Origin: Brachionus manjavacas
Lineage: Eukaryota > Rotifera > Eurotatoria > Ploima > Brachionidae
NCBI GenBank assembly: GCA_019054805.1
Contig: JAHQIY010000010.1
Location: forward strand, 107,501-171,500
Direction: 5' to 3'
DNA length: 64,000 nt
Of this stretch, positions 44,800 through 56,780 are shown piece after piece; positions within the stretch are counted from its first letter, which is position 1, and the number at the start of each line of letters is the position of its first letter. The notes below the pieces were generated by a model. The model was not told the origin of the DNA. It did not search any database and was given only the letters and a program-made list of their open reading frames with translations. Position numbers and translations under genes: made by a program.

Positions 44800-47700
44800 T
44801 TTAAAAAAGCAACTGATAAAAATAATGTTAGACGGACGGCAATATGCAACTATTGTAGAAAATTAATATCTGAATCAGGAAACAATACATCAAACTTTAT
44901 TCGTCATTTGAAAAAATGCGATCCAGAGACATATAAGGAGTACAAAAATTTAGTCTCCCCAAATTTACGAACACCTTGCGACGTCGATTCAGAAAAAAAA
45001 TAACTCCAGAAACCATTAATTTTTTCATTTTCAAGTATCTAATTATAGTTTGTTGTCTGCCATACAGAATTGTTGAAATAGAAAGTATGATCATTTAGTT
45101 TTGTTCTCAAATTTTTTTTAATTATGAAATCTAAACTTCTTTTTTTTGCGCCATTTTTTGAAAAAAAAAAATTCTCTAAAGATCATTTTTTTTTATTTGG
45201 AAACAAAAAATAAAACTTATACTTTAATGTTTTTATTTTAAATTTTTTTATTTGGCCAAAAATAAAATGGTAAAAGTCAAGACCATGTGATTTTAAAATT
45301 GAGATTCAGGTTTAAAACAACATTTGAGAAAAAACTTTTTTCAATCAATATTATAGACAATTATTATAAAAAAAAATATTCAATGAAATAGATTTTTACC
45401 TCAAAAGGTAAGCCTTGATTTAAGAAAATAAAAATTTTGCGTAAACCCAGAGTGGCTCAAAAGACTCAAGTCCCATATCAAGTCCAAGTTCGGACTATAA
45501 TAAAAAAAAAATTACCCGGAATAGGACTTTAAGTTGGGACTTTTAAACAATGCTTATAAAGTTTGATATTAAACAATATTAAACACTTAAAGCACCAAAG
45601 ATGCAAAAAGACTTTTTTCCGATTTTTCTTCATTCAAATTAAAATAATTTATAAAGTTGGCAAATAATTTGACTCAGATTCTTGTTAAAAGTACTCCGAT
45701 CGAAAATTTTGAAAATAGCAAAAGGAGATTTTGCAAATTTTATAAAAAAAAGAAGAATTCATTCGACAATTTGTGCTTTAATTAAAAATGTATTTTTTGA
45801 GATATTTATATTAAGATTAATTTTATTTAACTTTCAATTTAAATTATGTTTCGAATAAATTTTTAGATAAAAAAAAAGTAATTCCTTGATTATCTTCAAA
45901 AAGAGTTTTTTGGCATGTTTTGATCCTTCAAGCGTGTTTATGATTAGTGATTTATTTTAAAGATTTTTTTTTACTTAACTTGAAAATTTCTATTATAAAA
46001 TTGAAAGTAAATTTAACTGCGGGTTCTAGGAATTTTATTGGGAGTTCGATTTTATATTAAAAACTTCATAATTAATAAAATTTTGAAAAATAGAAAAATT
46101 AAAAAAAAAAAAAAAATTTAATTTTTTTAAAATATCTTTAATTAATTTTCAGTTTTTTCTAGACTCAGCAGTAATTATACATAACTTTTGACTAATTATC
46201 TTCTCAATCTTCGATATCTTGTAAGTAATAATGATGCAAAAAATATTAAAACAATTTTTTTTAAGCATTTAGAAATTTTATGTCACCTATTAGCCATAAA
46301 TGGATACCAACAACGAGATCGACTTATGTTTGAATGCAAAAGCATAACTTATCTTCGATTAATGTTTTACTACGAAGATCATTAGCGTCTACAAAATACG
46401 TCTCTCTTACGCTTGACATTTGGACAGGTAGAAGATAAAGATCATTTATTGGAATTACAGCTCACTATATCGACGAAAAATTTGACTTTAAAACACCTGT
46501 ATTAAAATGCAAACATACTTTTTTTCACAACTGGGGTTAATTTTAGAAGAGTTGTGGAAGAAATAATCCACGAATTTAATTTAAAGTAAAAAAAAATTCA
46601 TTTGTAAATAAAACTCCAGAATTTTTAAAGCAGTAAAGAAAGTCAAAGTTAAGTCATTTTACAAATTTCATAATTTTTGATGAAAAAATTAAAAGCTTAA
46701 TACAAAAAAAATTTATATCGACCTAAAAGTAATAAAACAGATTTAGGTCAATATTAATTTTATGAAAATATCGTTTTTTGAATGATTATATTTCAAAGTA
46801 GTTTCTTGAATTTGAAAATACTTTTAAATGACTTTTTTTGAATGAATCTGTAAAACTCAAAATTGAAAATTCTCAATTTACTATAATATTTTAGAGAGAA
46901 AATTTTTAAAATAGTGACCGATAATGGCTCAAATATGGTGAAAATTGGAAAAATAATGGATTTAGGTTTTTAGATTCATTAATCATTTTTTATATTTTAT
47001 TTTTTATTTTGTTTTTAGTTGGCGACGACGAATTTGATATTAATCAACAAATTAATAGTGATTCCGACTCAGATGAAAAAGATGAGTTAACAAGTTCAGA
47101 AGATGAATTAAATTCGGTTAGGGATGAAAATTCTGAATTATACTCAATTACAGATAACCGCCACCTACGTTGCTATGCTCATTCAAATTCAATTGGTGGT
47201 AAAAAAGAGTCTAAAGAAAGTTAATAATATTTGGAAGATAATCGGAAAATTTACAAAGATTGCTGCTAAATATTCAAAAAAAAGGATTTCGCTAATTATC
47301 TCAGTGAAAGAAAATACAAAGCTATTTCTAAGCCAATTAAAGTAAGATGGAACAGTGAGTTGAAATGTTTAAGGCGAATTTCAAAGATAAAACTATCTGA
47401 CTTAAATGAAGCTCTCGAATTAGTCGATGAGAGAAATCTTCGTCTTAGTCAATCCGAAAGCTTCCGTCTTAACGACATTATTCAAATATTAGAACCTTTT
47501 GAATTTGTCACAAATGAAATTCAAGGTTTGATATTACTAAAATTTTTAGAAAAAATTAATTTTTTTTTTTAAAAGATGAAAATTATTCAACTCTAAGCTT
47601 GGCTGTCCCGTCCATTTTTCAGCTTCTACAGCATTTAAACAATTTCAAACCAGTTAATGAAAGTTTAAAATAGTTTATTACTGAGTTAAAAAAACAACTA

Positions 47701-48386
47701 TCAGATCGGTTTAAAAACATTTTTTCAGCAATGATACCGAGTAAAAGCAATGAACTGCATGATTTTGCATGGTAAATTGCATCATTTCTTGATCCTCAAT
47801 CGAAATTAAAATGGCTTGAAATTACAGAACTTGAGGATGTGGAAAAATCACATTTTACAGAAATTTCAGAAGAACATCTTTTCAAAGAATGGAGTGTGAT
47901 TAGGCAGAAAAAAACAAGTGAAAGTCAACTTAGTCATATTTTAATAAGCGAAAGAAATGACAGTGTCAAATCGTCTTTATTTAATAAAAGAAAAACCCTT
48001 GAGCACAACTAGTAGTGATTCAGTATCAAGTTTATTAAAGTCTCCATCTAAACGCAGAAAATTTTTTAGTTTTATGAAAAACAATTCAAATAATAAAGCC
48101 GAAATTAATGAACAAACAAAGTTTAAACGAGAAATTGATGAATATATGTATGGATTATGATCCAGATGTAGAATTAAAGACATTTTGGATTAAAAATCAA
48201 TCAAGATTTCCTAGCCTATTCGAATTAGCATTAAAATTTTTGTCAATTCCAGCATCATCAGGACCAGTTGAACGTCTTTTTTCGAGATATGGATACATCA
48301 ATAGACCACATAGATCTAGGCTAACAGGAAGCAATCTTGAGGCAACAACATTATTATGTAGCAATTTTGAATTGCTAGATATTTAG
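44800..48386 (+). pseudogene. hAT transposase, nearly full-length but decayed
   Basis: Parts in order: BED finger (ICNYCRKLISESGNNTSNFI ... RHLKKC, about 44838-44922); SLTLDIWTGR-like text near 46410, the hAT core start; IVTDNGSNMVKI near 46910; an acidic loop (47030-47130); HLRCYAHS (the C-x2-H insertion) near 47163; VRWNSELKCLRRI near 47345; FLDPQSKLKW near 47800; and the dimerisation domain LKFLSIPASSGPVERLFSRY near 48230-48290. A GT...AG intron is likely at about 46966-47019. Several stops and frame changes lie between the parts, and the 45.0-46.1 kb interval is non-coding and includes a MITE relic. Confidence 0.8.
45448..45555. mobile_element. Old hAT-type MITE relic nested in the 4.2 kb hAT
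   Basis: Begins CAGAGTGGCTCAAAAGACTC and ends near GGGACTTTTAAACAATGC, resembling the 59380-59500 MITE (CAGAGTTGTTTAAAAGTC). AAGTCCAAGTTCGGACT is shared in the interior. No clean target duplication remains. Confidence 0.5.
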
Positions 48387-48639
48387 TTATTTATTTAAAT
48401 TATTATTTGTGAAAAAAAAAGATTAAGAAAATAAATTGATTATTAAGCAATTTTTATTTTTTATTCTAATTTATTATATTAAAGAAAGTAATTTAAATAA
48501 ACTCAGGGATTCGATCAAGTCAAGTCAGATCACTTAACTTTAAAAAAAAAATCTTAAGTCAAGTAAAATCTTTGACTTAACCAAAAAATGACTTAAAAAT
48601 GACTTTATTTTTTGACTTACGCACAAGTCTGCTAAAACA

Positions 48640-48840
48640 CGAAAAGAATCGCCTATGAATTGTGATACTGAATATTGTACCTATACTGCTAATCTAAAAG
48701 CACTATTTTCATGGTTAAATGAAAGAAAAATCGAAACATTTTCTTGTTCTTTCTCACCAAAATTTAAAACAGCAAAAAATCAATTTGATCGTTTATTTGG
48801 TTTAAAATGTCAAGCCAAATTTGGAAAAATGTAATATAGG
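48640..48840 (+). mobile_element. Gypsy-type fossil, continuation after the hAT insertion
   Basis: Sequence directly following the right target duplication of the 4.2 kb hAT element. It presumably belongs to the same fossil as 43270-44462. The content is coding-like, but I do not recognise a domain. Confidence 0.45.
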
Positions 48841-48899
48841 ACACAAAAAACAGAAAAAAAATCAAAAATAAAATAAAAACTAAATTTATTTTTCTAAAT

Positions 48900-49162
48900 T
48901 AAAAAACAAATTGAGAGTGTGAGTTTAGAAGTCTATAATTCTAAACTTGATCTGAAAGGTGAAGATGTGAATGAATTGTATAATCATAGGCATGTTTTCC
49001 AAAAGTATCATCGAATATATCGACATATCTTTCAAGCATACTCAGAGCAGTGCCAATTTGCTTGATATCATTTAAAGGTTCATAAAAAACCGTTTTGAAA
49101 ACACGTAAGATAAAAGTTAAATTATAGTAAAAATCGGGTAAGTTTTTGTTAGAGAAAATCAC
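48900..49162 (-). pseudogene. Transposon-derived coding fragment (HLHLSDQV motif)
   Basis: The minus strand reads DYTIHSHLHLSDQV then, after a stop, YRLLNSHSQFVF. This resembles the H-x-L-x-H-L-x-D-x-V ... G-x-L-x2-H-S-x-F-x-F-E block found in transposase-associated proteins of the CACTA/Plavaka type and related elements. Upstream text (LNDIKQIGTALSMLERYVDI) fits. No ends were found. It is a fragment only; family assignment is tentative. Confidence 0.4.
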
Positions 49163-49199
49163 TTCACAATATTTAAAAAAATAATTAATATAAATTCTA

Positions 49200-49680
49200 T
49201 AATTTAATATAATTTCTTAAGATACCGTATACAATAAATATTTGGTTATCGACCCATAATACAACAGACTAGACTCAATATCTTTTTTACAACAATATTA
49301 TTATCTTTTATTTCGGAAATTGGTCGTCCTAATTACCACTTGGATCAGGCAATTTCTCGCCAATTTTCCTCGTTGGATTTGATTTCGGATCTGACCGATT
49401 CTCAAAACGGATCCTGAAAAAATTCTGACATGGGATAGCCAGAGGTTCGAAATTTTTAAGTTTTTGATAGTTCAGGTAAATAGGAAGAAATTGTTACTAC
49501 TGAATATAAATTGAAGTTGTAATTCTTAAAGAGAGAGCTTTTTAACTTTATATTTTCCTTATTCAGCACAATCTACTTCTTTCTCTTTACTATCTCTCTT
49601 CTGAAGTTAATCTTAGGTATTCCAGCCAAATTCCCAAGACCAACAGGTAGCAATTACACAATGGAGTTGGATATTCGAAA
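49200..49680. other. Intergenic spacer
   Basis: No gene seen. The dispersed motif GGTAGCAATTACACAATGGA lies at 49646-49677, just outside the following LINE fragment. Confidence 0.4.
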
Positions 49681-49689
49681 AATCTTGAT

Positions 49690-50290
49690 TTGAAACCTTC
49701 TCTTTATTCTTACACCAGTCTGACGACCAATGGAATAAAATAACTCAAACCTGCCCTGGCATATCTCTCACTCAACTCAAAAAGTCGATCTGAGACTTTT
49801 AGTAGTTTAATTTTATTAAAAGCCTCTTGGAGCATAATATTGGAGGGAGTAGCATATTTCAGATTCAAAATAGCTCGAACTGTTAAATTTTGAATAACTT
49901 GTATTTTTTTGATGTTAGTTTCTGAGAAGGAATTTAAAAAAGGAAAAGAATTTATTAAAGTAAAGGATTTGAAAAGAATGGCTAATTTTTTTGGTCTAAG
50001 AATTCATTTCCTATTTAAGAGATATCTTATTAAAATGCCTAAGAATTAGACTTTTTCCTTATTGTTTTTACTCAAAGATTATTTAACATGAGTTTTAATT
50101 TGAAAATTTCTTTTTCCAATTTAAAAGCCATTTTACAACTTCTTTTAGCTACTTATTAATGATTTATTGAAGATTTCTTGTTTTAACGGAAACAAAAAAA
50201 GTAGCCAAATCATGTGCAAAAAAGAAGAGAGTATTGACACCCTTTGGGGTACCAAGTCACAATCGAACTTTTCTTGCAAAATTTAAAAAT
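49690..50290 (-). pseudogene. LINE reverse transcriptase 3' fragment
   Basis: On the minus strand: NIKKIQVIQNLTVRAILNLK followed by LLKVSDRLFELSERYARAGL and FIPLVV, the typical text after the RT domain in Jockey/CR1-type LINEs. Toward 50290 FDLVPQRVSIL resembles the S-G-V-P-Q-G box. Many stops are present; it is a 5'-truncated, old insertion. Confidence 0.65.
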
Positions 50291-50295
50291 TAAAA

Positions 50296-50795
50296 TAGTT
50301 TATCAAATCAAATCCAAATTTTATACTTAATTAAGCTTATAAGCTTAATTATTTGGATTCTTTTTTTTTAATTGGCACTTCGAAAATCAATCTTGATGAA
50401 TTAAAAATAACTTAAAAATATCTCTGCAATATAGGACGAATATTTAAACCCCTTGCAATAAAAAAAGTATCGGTCTTATTATATTAACGTTAACGTTAAC
50501 GAAAAACTACGTAACAATAATGTGTCATAGCACTTGTTTAATTTAGTTTTGCAATTAGATTTCATTGCCGATACCAAAATTATTTTTTGAAGCTTTAAGA
50601 TAAAATGATCGAAACAAAGAAAAAGCATTAAAAATTTTGCAATTTAATTTCAAATGAATTCAAATATTTAAAGCACATTTAATCTGTAATTTGAACTTAA
50701 AATTGATTTTTGTATAAAATATTATATTTATTAATTCTAATTTTATTTGAAATAAATTTTCTCATTAAAATTAAAAAAAAAGAAAAAAACTAAAA
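50296..50795. other. Upstream region of cysteinyl-tRNA synthetase
   Basis: AT-rich, with an alternating GTTAACGTTAACG stretch near 50486-50500 that is palindromic. No other element was recognised, and the promoter could not be placed. Confidence 0.4.
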
Positions 50796-53627
50796 ATGAA
50801 GCGAGCTTTACCAGCATGGCAATCTTCATCAAAAAATGAGCCTGATAATCTTCTGATGTTTAATAGTTTGACCAAACGAAAGGTAACGTTTTTAGACTCA
50901 CTATTTATTTAATTAGATTAAAACTTAAGATTGCTTTTTTGAAATCTATTTTTATCGCCTAAGCAATTAAATACTAATAGAATTTTTTCCTTTCTAATCT
51001 AAATAAATTTCAGGAAGTATTCAGACCACTTGAAGGAAAGCATTTAAAATGGTATTCATGCGGTCCAACTGTTTATGACGAATCTCACATGGGCCATGCA
51101 CGGTAAATGAATTTCTAATAAATTTCTTAATGGCCAAATTAAAAGAAAACAAATCTTTTTAAATAACAGCTGTTTTATATCGTTTGACATACTGAGAAGA
51201 GTCTTACAGGATTATTTTAAATATGACATTACGTACTGCATGAACGTAACTGACATTGATGACAAAGTACTTTTCGAGTGGTACTCATTAAATTTTAGAT
51301 CTAATTTTAGCCTCTTTTAGATTATTACTCGCGCTAGAAAGAACTATCTTTTTGAACAATATTTGAATGCAAATAACTCTATTGAAACAATAGTCCAAGA
51401 TGTGAAACAAGCTTATAATTTAATTGAGCAAAAAGCTTTTGAAGAACAAGATAAAGATAAAAAAGAAATGTACAGCAAAATTTTGTTAAACGTCAAATTT
51501 GTTTTAGATAAATTTGACAAAGCATCAAACAAAGACAAGCAATTGAAAGAAGAAATTTTGGATGCTTCAAGTGAAGTGCTAAGTACTTGGTTAGATAAGC
51601 TAAAAGGAAAGGACGTGACAGATAATTCTATTTTTCGAAATTTGCCTAGACACTTTGAAAATGAATTTCATAAAGACATGGCTGCATTAAATGTGAAATT
51701 TTGACTTCAATTTTTAATTTTGTTTGACAGAATTTTATCTTAAATTATATTTAGATATTACCACCGAATGTTTTGACTCGAGTTAGCGAATATGTACCAG
51801 AAATCATTGAATTTATCCAAGACATTATAAAAAATGGCTTTGCATACGAGTCAAATGGCTCGGTCTATTTCGATACTCTTAAATTTGCGAATAGCGAAAA
51901 CCACTATTATGCCAAATTGGTTCCAGAGGCATTCGGAGACACAAAAGCTTTGGCAGAAGGCGAAGGTGATTTAATTGATCAAAGTCAAGAAAAAAGAAAT
52001 CCAGCAGATTTTGCTTTGTGGAAATTTTCCAAGCCTGGCGAACCTTCATGGGACTCACCATGGGGTCGAGGTCGACCTGGATGGCATATTGAATGCTCCG
52101 CTATGGCTGGTTCTATTTTTGGCAGCAACATCGACATTCATTCAGGAGGAACTGATTTAAAATTTCCTCATCACGACAACGAAATAGCTCAATCAGAGGC
52201 TGCTTTTTGCAATAATAATTGGGTCAATTTTTTTCTTCATAGTGGACATTTGCACATTCAAGGATGCAAAATGTCAAAATCGTTGAAAAATTTTATCACA
52301 ATAAAAGATGCATTGAAAAAATATTCTTCCAGACAAATTAGAATTCTTTTCCTGCTCTATCAGTGGAAAGATACTCTTGACTACAGTGACCAAGCAATGG
52401 AAACAGCTCTAAGTTTTGAAAAACTTGCAAAGTAAATTTTTTCTTACGCAAGCCAAAACTTGAACTCTAATTCATTGTTTTATTCTTTAAGGAATTTTTT
52501 CAAAATTAAAGATTTTTCGCGTAATGTAAAATTTGACCAAGTAGGCGATTTCATTAAATTTGGCAAAACAGAAAAAGAACTTGTCAATTTATTAAATGAA
52601 AAAAAATCACAGATTCACAAAGCTCTTTGTGGTAAAAAAAGAAACCAACATTTTAAAAGACAATAATTTTTATTTTATTTTTTAGATTCAATTAATACTC
52701 CTCTTGTGGTCAAGGAAATTCTTAATCTTATTACATTTGCTAACACTTATATGAATAGTAATTATAATCAAGAATCTTTTAATTTGAGTTTATTGCGTGA
52801 CATTGCCATTTATATCACTAATTTGCTAAAGATTTTTGGAGTTATCGAAACAAATGAACTTTTGGGTTTTCCGGCATCGAATAGTTCACAGAATCAAAAT
52901 GTTAAATCAAAAAAAATTTAAATTTAAATTAGATTTTTTCTTTTTTTCAGACTGAAGAAGTTCTTATGCCTTATTTGAATGTATTGTCCAAGTTCAGAGA
53001 TGAAGTCAGAAACGAAGCGAGAGCATCTAAACGTATATATTTTTTCAAATTTAATTTAAAAAAATTATTTAAAATAACTTTAAAAAATTAGAAAATCAAA
53101 TTCTTAATTTATGTGATAAGCTAAGAGATGACATTTTGCCCGATCTTGGAGTTTTAATTGAAGACTTGGGTAATCATTTTTTACTTTTGAAATTATTTTA
53201 AAATCTTTTAATAAAATTTAAATTAATTAGCTGATCGAACTGTGGTTAAACTATGCGATAGGGAAACATTGCTTAAAGAACGGGAACAGCAGTTGTTGCT
53301 AGCTGAACGCAAAAAAGCCGAAGACCTAAAACGAAAACAAGAACTGGAACGGATTAAAGTAATTAATTCCGTCTTGAGGAGTTCTATATTTATTTTAATT
53401 TATTTTGTTAGAAAGAAAAAGAAGCAAAAAAAGCAATACCACATTTTGAAATGTTTCTAAACGAAACAGATAAATATTCTAAATTTGACGAACGAGGGTT
53501 TCCGATTTTGGACGCCGAAGGCAAGGAACTTTCTAAAGGTGCAAAGAAAAAGTTGGAAAAATTGTATGAAACCCAAGCTAAAAATTATCAAGAGTATTTG
53601 GAAAGCAAGAAAAAGAGTGAATCATAA
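50796..53627 (+). CDS. CARS1: Cysteinyl-tRNA synthetase, cytoplasmic (11 exons, 726 aa)
   Basis: Charges tRNA-Cys with cysteine in the cytosol. Exons, all with GT...AG borders and matching frames: 50796-50882, 51014-51102, 51170-51266, 51321-51692, 51755-52431, 52492-52631, 52686-52900, 52951-53032, 53092-53169, 53231-53358, 53412-53627. Class I signatures are intact: HMGH at residues 54-57 and KMSKS at 387-391. Likely zinc ligands are Cys45, Cys329, His354 and Glu358. The family insert follows MNVTDIDDK, and the C-terminal basic coiled tail ([20 protein letters not shown]) and [17 protein letters not shown] block match animal CARS1 (human about 748 aa). The start ATG is the first in frame. 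AATAAA follows near 53700. A nearly identical but broken inverted copy of exons 2-6 lies at 22560-24267. Confidence 0.96.
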
Positions 53628-54385
53628 ATTGGTTCTTTTGGATTCTTACAGCGATTCTGAAAATGAATTTTTTAACATTTAAAAGTTTTTATTTTAGGAA
53701 TAAAATTTTCTAGTTTTATGTTTTTGATTCATCCACTTAAAAATCAAGTCATTTTAAAACTAAAATTAATATTTGAATTTTCAGCGTTCCAAGCAGTCTT
53801 GGTCGCGTTCACATGAATTTTCTGAATTTAGCCCAAGTCTGCATTTAAAATGGGCCTCTAATTATCTGTTTAATACTCTTAATTAGTTAGAAAATACTTT
53901 TTGCTAGTGTTCAATCAAGCTTAATTTGATTTTAAAAGGTAAATTACAATTTTAAAAATTCATTAATCAAAATTCAAAACCGTTCCATGCAGTCTTAATC
54001 GCGTACACATGAAATTTTTGCCGTTTAAATGCAATTTTCATCTCAAGATATACCAGAGATTTTTTTGGTAACGCTATTTTAAAAGAATTTATTTCTCGCT
54101 TATTTTATTTTATCTGTACCGAGCTCATTTAGATTAATAAAAAAAGGAAAAAATTAGATAAAAGAGTTGGAGATATTTAGGAGTTGGAGAGTATTTAAAT
54201 TAAGAATTTTAGTAACACATTTTATTCAAAATTAGAAGATAAGTAAAGATTTATCAAAATAGTGTGAAAGTAGGAATTTGGTGACGTGCCATTTTTTTCA
54301 TAGAAAGCAATTGGAAAAAAAAATCAATGAAAATCTAAAATTTCTTTTAAAAAAAAAGAATAAAACGTATATTATTAAAAAAGTA
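53628..54385. other. 3' flank of cysteinyl-tRNA synthetase
   Basis: Contains AATAAA near 53700 and two related 33-base copies of CGTTCCAAGCAGTCTTGGTC (53785-53817 and 53981-54013, about four differences). No gene seen. Confidence 0.5.
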
Positions 54386-54610
54386 CCGCAAACTCGTGTT
54401 CACGACTCTAAGAGTAAAAGCCAAAAACTCTGCTTTTACTCTAATTGAAATTGTCTTTTACTCTATAAGGCAAAGGATGGAATTTTTTATTTATTAAAAT
54501 TTTTTTCCAAAAACTCAATCTTTGGTCATATAGAATAAAAGACAATTTCAATTAGAGTAAAAGCAGAGTTTTTGGCTTTTACTCTTAGAGTCGTGAACAC
54601 GAGTTTACGG
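54386..54610. mobile_element. Foldback MITE flanked by TA (Tc1/mariner-like), 225 bp
   Basis: Two arms of about 82 bases (54386-54467 and 54530-54610) are reverse complements with only a few differences, starting CCGCAAACTCGTGTTCACGA. The element is bordered by TA on both sides (54384-54385 and 54611-54612). The short spacer has no coding capacity. The TA flanks suggest a Tc1/mariner-type target choice. Confidence 0.85.
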
Positions 54611-54751
54611 TAATAAATGCAAAAATAAATTTTCTAACCTAGACTGATGAGACTTAGGGACACCAATCTACTGTCAATCTAGAATTTATGCCTTTTCAAT
54701 ATATTTTTTTATTATGAAAAGGCATAAATTCTTTTTATGTTGCAATTATTT

Positions 54752-54853
54752 TTAGTTTTGTGTTGCAATTATTATTTAATTTGTTTTTTGAATAAAGATT
54801 TTTATTCTTCAATTTTTTTCTTTAAAAAAAAAGTATCGAATTTATTAATATTC
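54752..54853 (+). repeat. 102-bp direct repeat, copy 1
   Basis: Nearly identical to 56005-56106 (three to five differences). It includes TGTTGCAATTATTATTTAAT and an ATAAAG signal-like word. Copy 2 lies directly after a coding exon, so this may be a duplicated 3' untranslated segment. Confidence 0.85.
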
Positions 54854-55718
54854 AGGCCTTATATTATTATTATTGGGTCTAAATACTGATACTGTCTTGT
54901 AATCGACCTTCGAATATGAAACTTCAACTTTCTTTTCATAAATAATGAAACCAAATTTCTAAATTGAAATATTATTTATAGCTAGAATGTTTAATAAATT
55001 TTGAAAAGAATGAAAAAAATTTTGTTTCATTATGAAAAATATAAATAGACATTTGATAAAACCTTCTCTAATATTTATTTTTATATTAAAAAAAAAATGA
55101 ATAAATCAAAAATAGGTAATTTAGAACATAAAAATTACTAAAAATTCGAACAATTACTCGTGGATCAAAAAATGCTTGAAGACATTAGCATTTTCAAAAG
55201 CGCTTCAAAAACGCTTAAAAATTTTTCATTTTTAAATTTGACGCCTTTTTTTGATTGTCCTTTAAAAAAAGGCAAAAACGCCTGTTAAACACGCATTAAA
55301 AGAGTATTTTTCTGGTGTTGTTTGATTATCGGGTAGTTATCGTAAAAAATATTTTTTTAATTCATGAGACTGACAAGGATTTGTTTTTAGGGAAAGAAGA
55401 TAGATTTTGATTTTAAATTTAAAAATGAGATTTTAAAGTAATGCTGGATTAGCACTTTTATCAAATTTGAAAATAAACTTTCAATTAATAATTTTGATTT
55501 TTACAGTATCAGCATGTCATAATGAATTAAAAATAAACTTGAAAATTAAAAAAAATGATAAAATTTAATCAAAGTTTTATGATTTTATTATCAATATGTT
55601 AATTTTTTTATAGCTACATTAATTTATATATGAAATTTAAAATTTTAAAATTTTAATATTTAAAAAAAATGAGCGTTGATGAGTCGATTTAGAATTTTTT
55701 CGAAAATAAAGACATTAG
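54854..55718. other. Intergenic or intronic spacer before the membrane-protein exon
   Basis: AT-rich. Upstream exons of the following gene, if any, were not recognised. Confidence 0.4.
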
Positions 55719-55994
55719 AAACACCATTCAAAGTGGTTTCAACTCAATGAATTAAGTAATACGATCCTTTATGCTACGTTTACTGGGTCCATTAGTTGTG
55801 CAATTACAAAACATTACAAATGCAATGAAATAGTTTATCCCATTTTGCCAGGAGTTTTTGGATCTTTGGTTGGTAATAGTTCCTCAATGAATTACGGAGA
55901 ATCATTATCATATCGTTCATTGTTAATTGGCTTTTTTTGCTCAGTGCTTGGCTTCAAATTTTATGAAAGAATCACTAACTTTTATAACGATTAA
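55719..55994 (+). CDS. Putative last exon of a small membrane protein
   Basis: A 91-codon frame entered through a possible acceptor (GACATTAG at 55711-55718) and ended by a stop at 55992. It reads NELSNTILYATFTGSISCAI, then VYPILPGVFGSLVGNSSSMN, then SLLIGFFCSVLGFKFYERI: three hydrophobic, glycine/serine-spaced segments that could be membrane helices. I do not recognise the family. No in-frame ATG precedes the first segment, so an upstream exon would be needed. Alternatively it is a truncated duplicate of a gene elsewhere, since its 3' flank (56005-56106) is repeated at 54752. Confidence 0.4.
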   Translation, partial: KHHSKWFQLNELSNTILYATFTGSISCAITKHYKCNEIVYPILPGVFGSLVGNSSSMNYGESLSYRSLLIGFFCSVLGFKFYERITNFYND

Positions 55995-56004
55995 TCCACG
56001 ATTA

Positions 56005-56106
56005 TTAGTTTTGTGTTGCAATTATTATTTAATTTGTTTTTTAAATAAAGATTTTTATTCTTCAATTTTTTTCTTTAAAAGAAAAGTATCGAATTTTTTA
56101 ATATTC
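56005..56106 (+). repeat. 102-bp direct repeat, copy 2
   Basis: Starts about 10 bases after the stop codon of the membrane-protein exon and contains AAATAAAG, so it probably serves as 3' untranslated region with a polyadenylation signal. Confidence 0.85.
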
Positions 56107-56289
56107 TTAAGTTATCTAGAAATTGAATAAAAAAATTATTTACCCTAAAGTAAACATAAAATTAAGGCAAAAATGAAATATATAAATATTTCAAATCAAA
56201 AAATTATGTGATTTTAATTAAGTCCAAAAAGATCGATCTTTCCTGAAAATAAATTTGAAATAAAAAATTCAAAATAAAGTTTTCAAAAA

Positions 56290-56480
56290 ATAAAAAATCT
56301 ATTTGATTTAAATTAAGAAAATTTTATTTAAATTATATTTTCTAAATCTACATAACATGAATAGAATATTACATTAAAATTATTTAAATTAATTCAAAGA
56401 TTAATTTTAATATCTGGAGAAAAAACTTGAAATTAAATGATATTTTAAATTGATCATAAACTTCAAAATGCAGAAAATTG
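56290..56480 (+). repeat. Dispersed AT-rich repeat, copy 1
   Basis: Shares AAATCTACATAACATG, TTACATTAAAATT, TTCAAAGATTAATTTTAA and ATGATATTTTAAATTGA in the same order with about 61970-62115, interrupted by substitutions. Confidence 0.6.
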
Positions 56481-56780
56481 ACTAAATATTCAGCCTAGAG
56501 CCATTTAAAAAATAGAAAATAAATTTATTGTAAATTTTTTTAAGTAAAAGCTACTTTTTTACCAAGATATTTTTTATGCGAACACAATGAAAAATGAACT
56601 TATTAGTTAATTACTTTCTTAACAACATGCTTAAAAGTAAAATATTTTTGAAATTATTTAAACTAATATACAGACTATCTAACTAACATATTTAAAAAAA
56701 GCAAAATAATAAACATAAATTTTTTCAAATGCTTTTGATAAACTATTGATATTTTTTTTCAGTAAAAAAATTTTAATTTT

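Larger units (their letters stand above)
44463..48631 (+). mobile_element. hAT DNA transposon, 4169 bp, inserted in a Gypsy fossil
   Basis: The terminal inverted repeats CAGACTTGTGCGTAAGTC are perfect at both ends, and the flanking 8-bp duplication CTAAAACA (44455-44462 and 48632-48639) is perfect. Subterminal AAGTCAAGTC words occur at both ends. It contains most of a hAT transposase on the plus strand. Clean ends suggest it is younger than the fossil it split. Confidence 0.95.

Noticed and set aside
55927-56130. 67-codon frame starting MAFFAQCLASNFM
   Set aside because: It overlaps the membrane-protein exon in another frame and runs on into the 102-bp repeat; the 55719-55994 frame has better protein-like composition.
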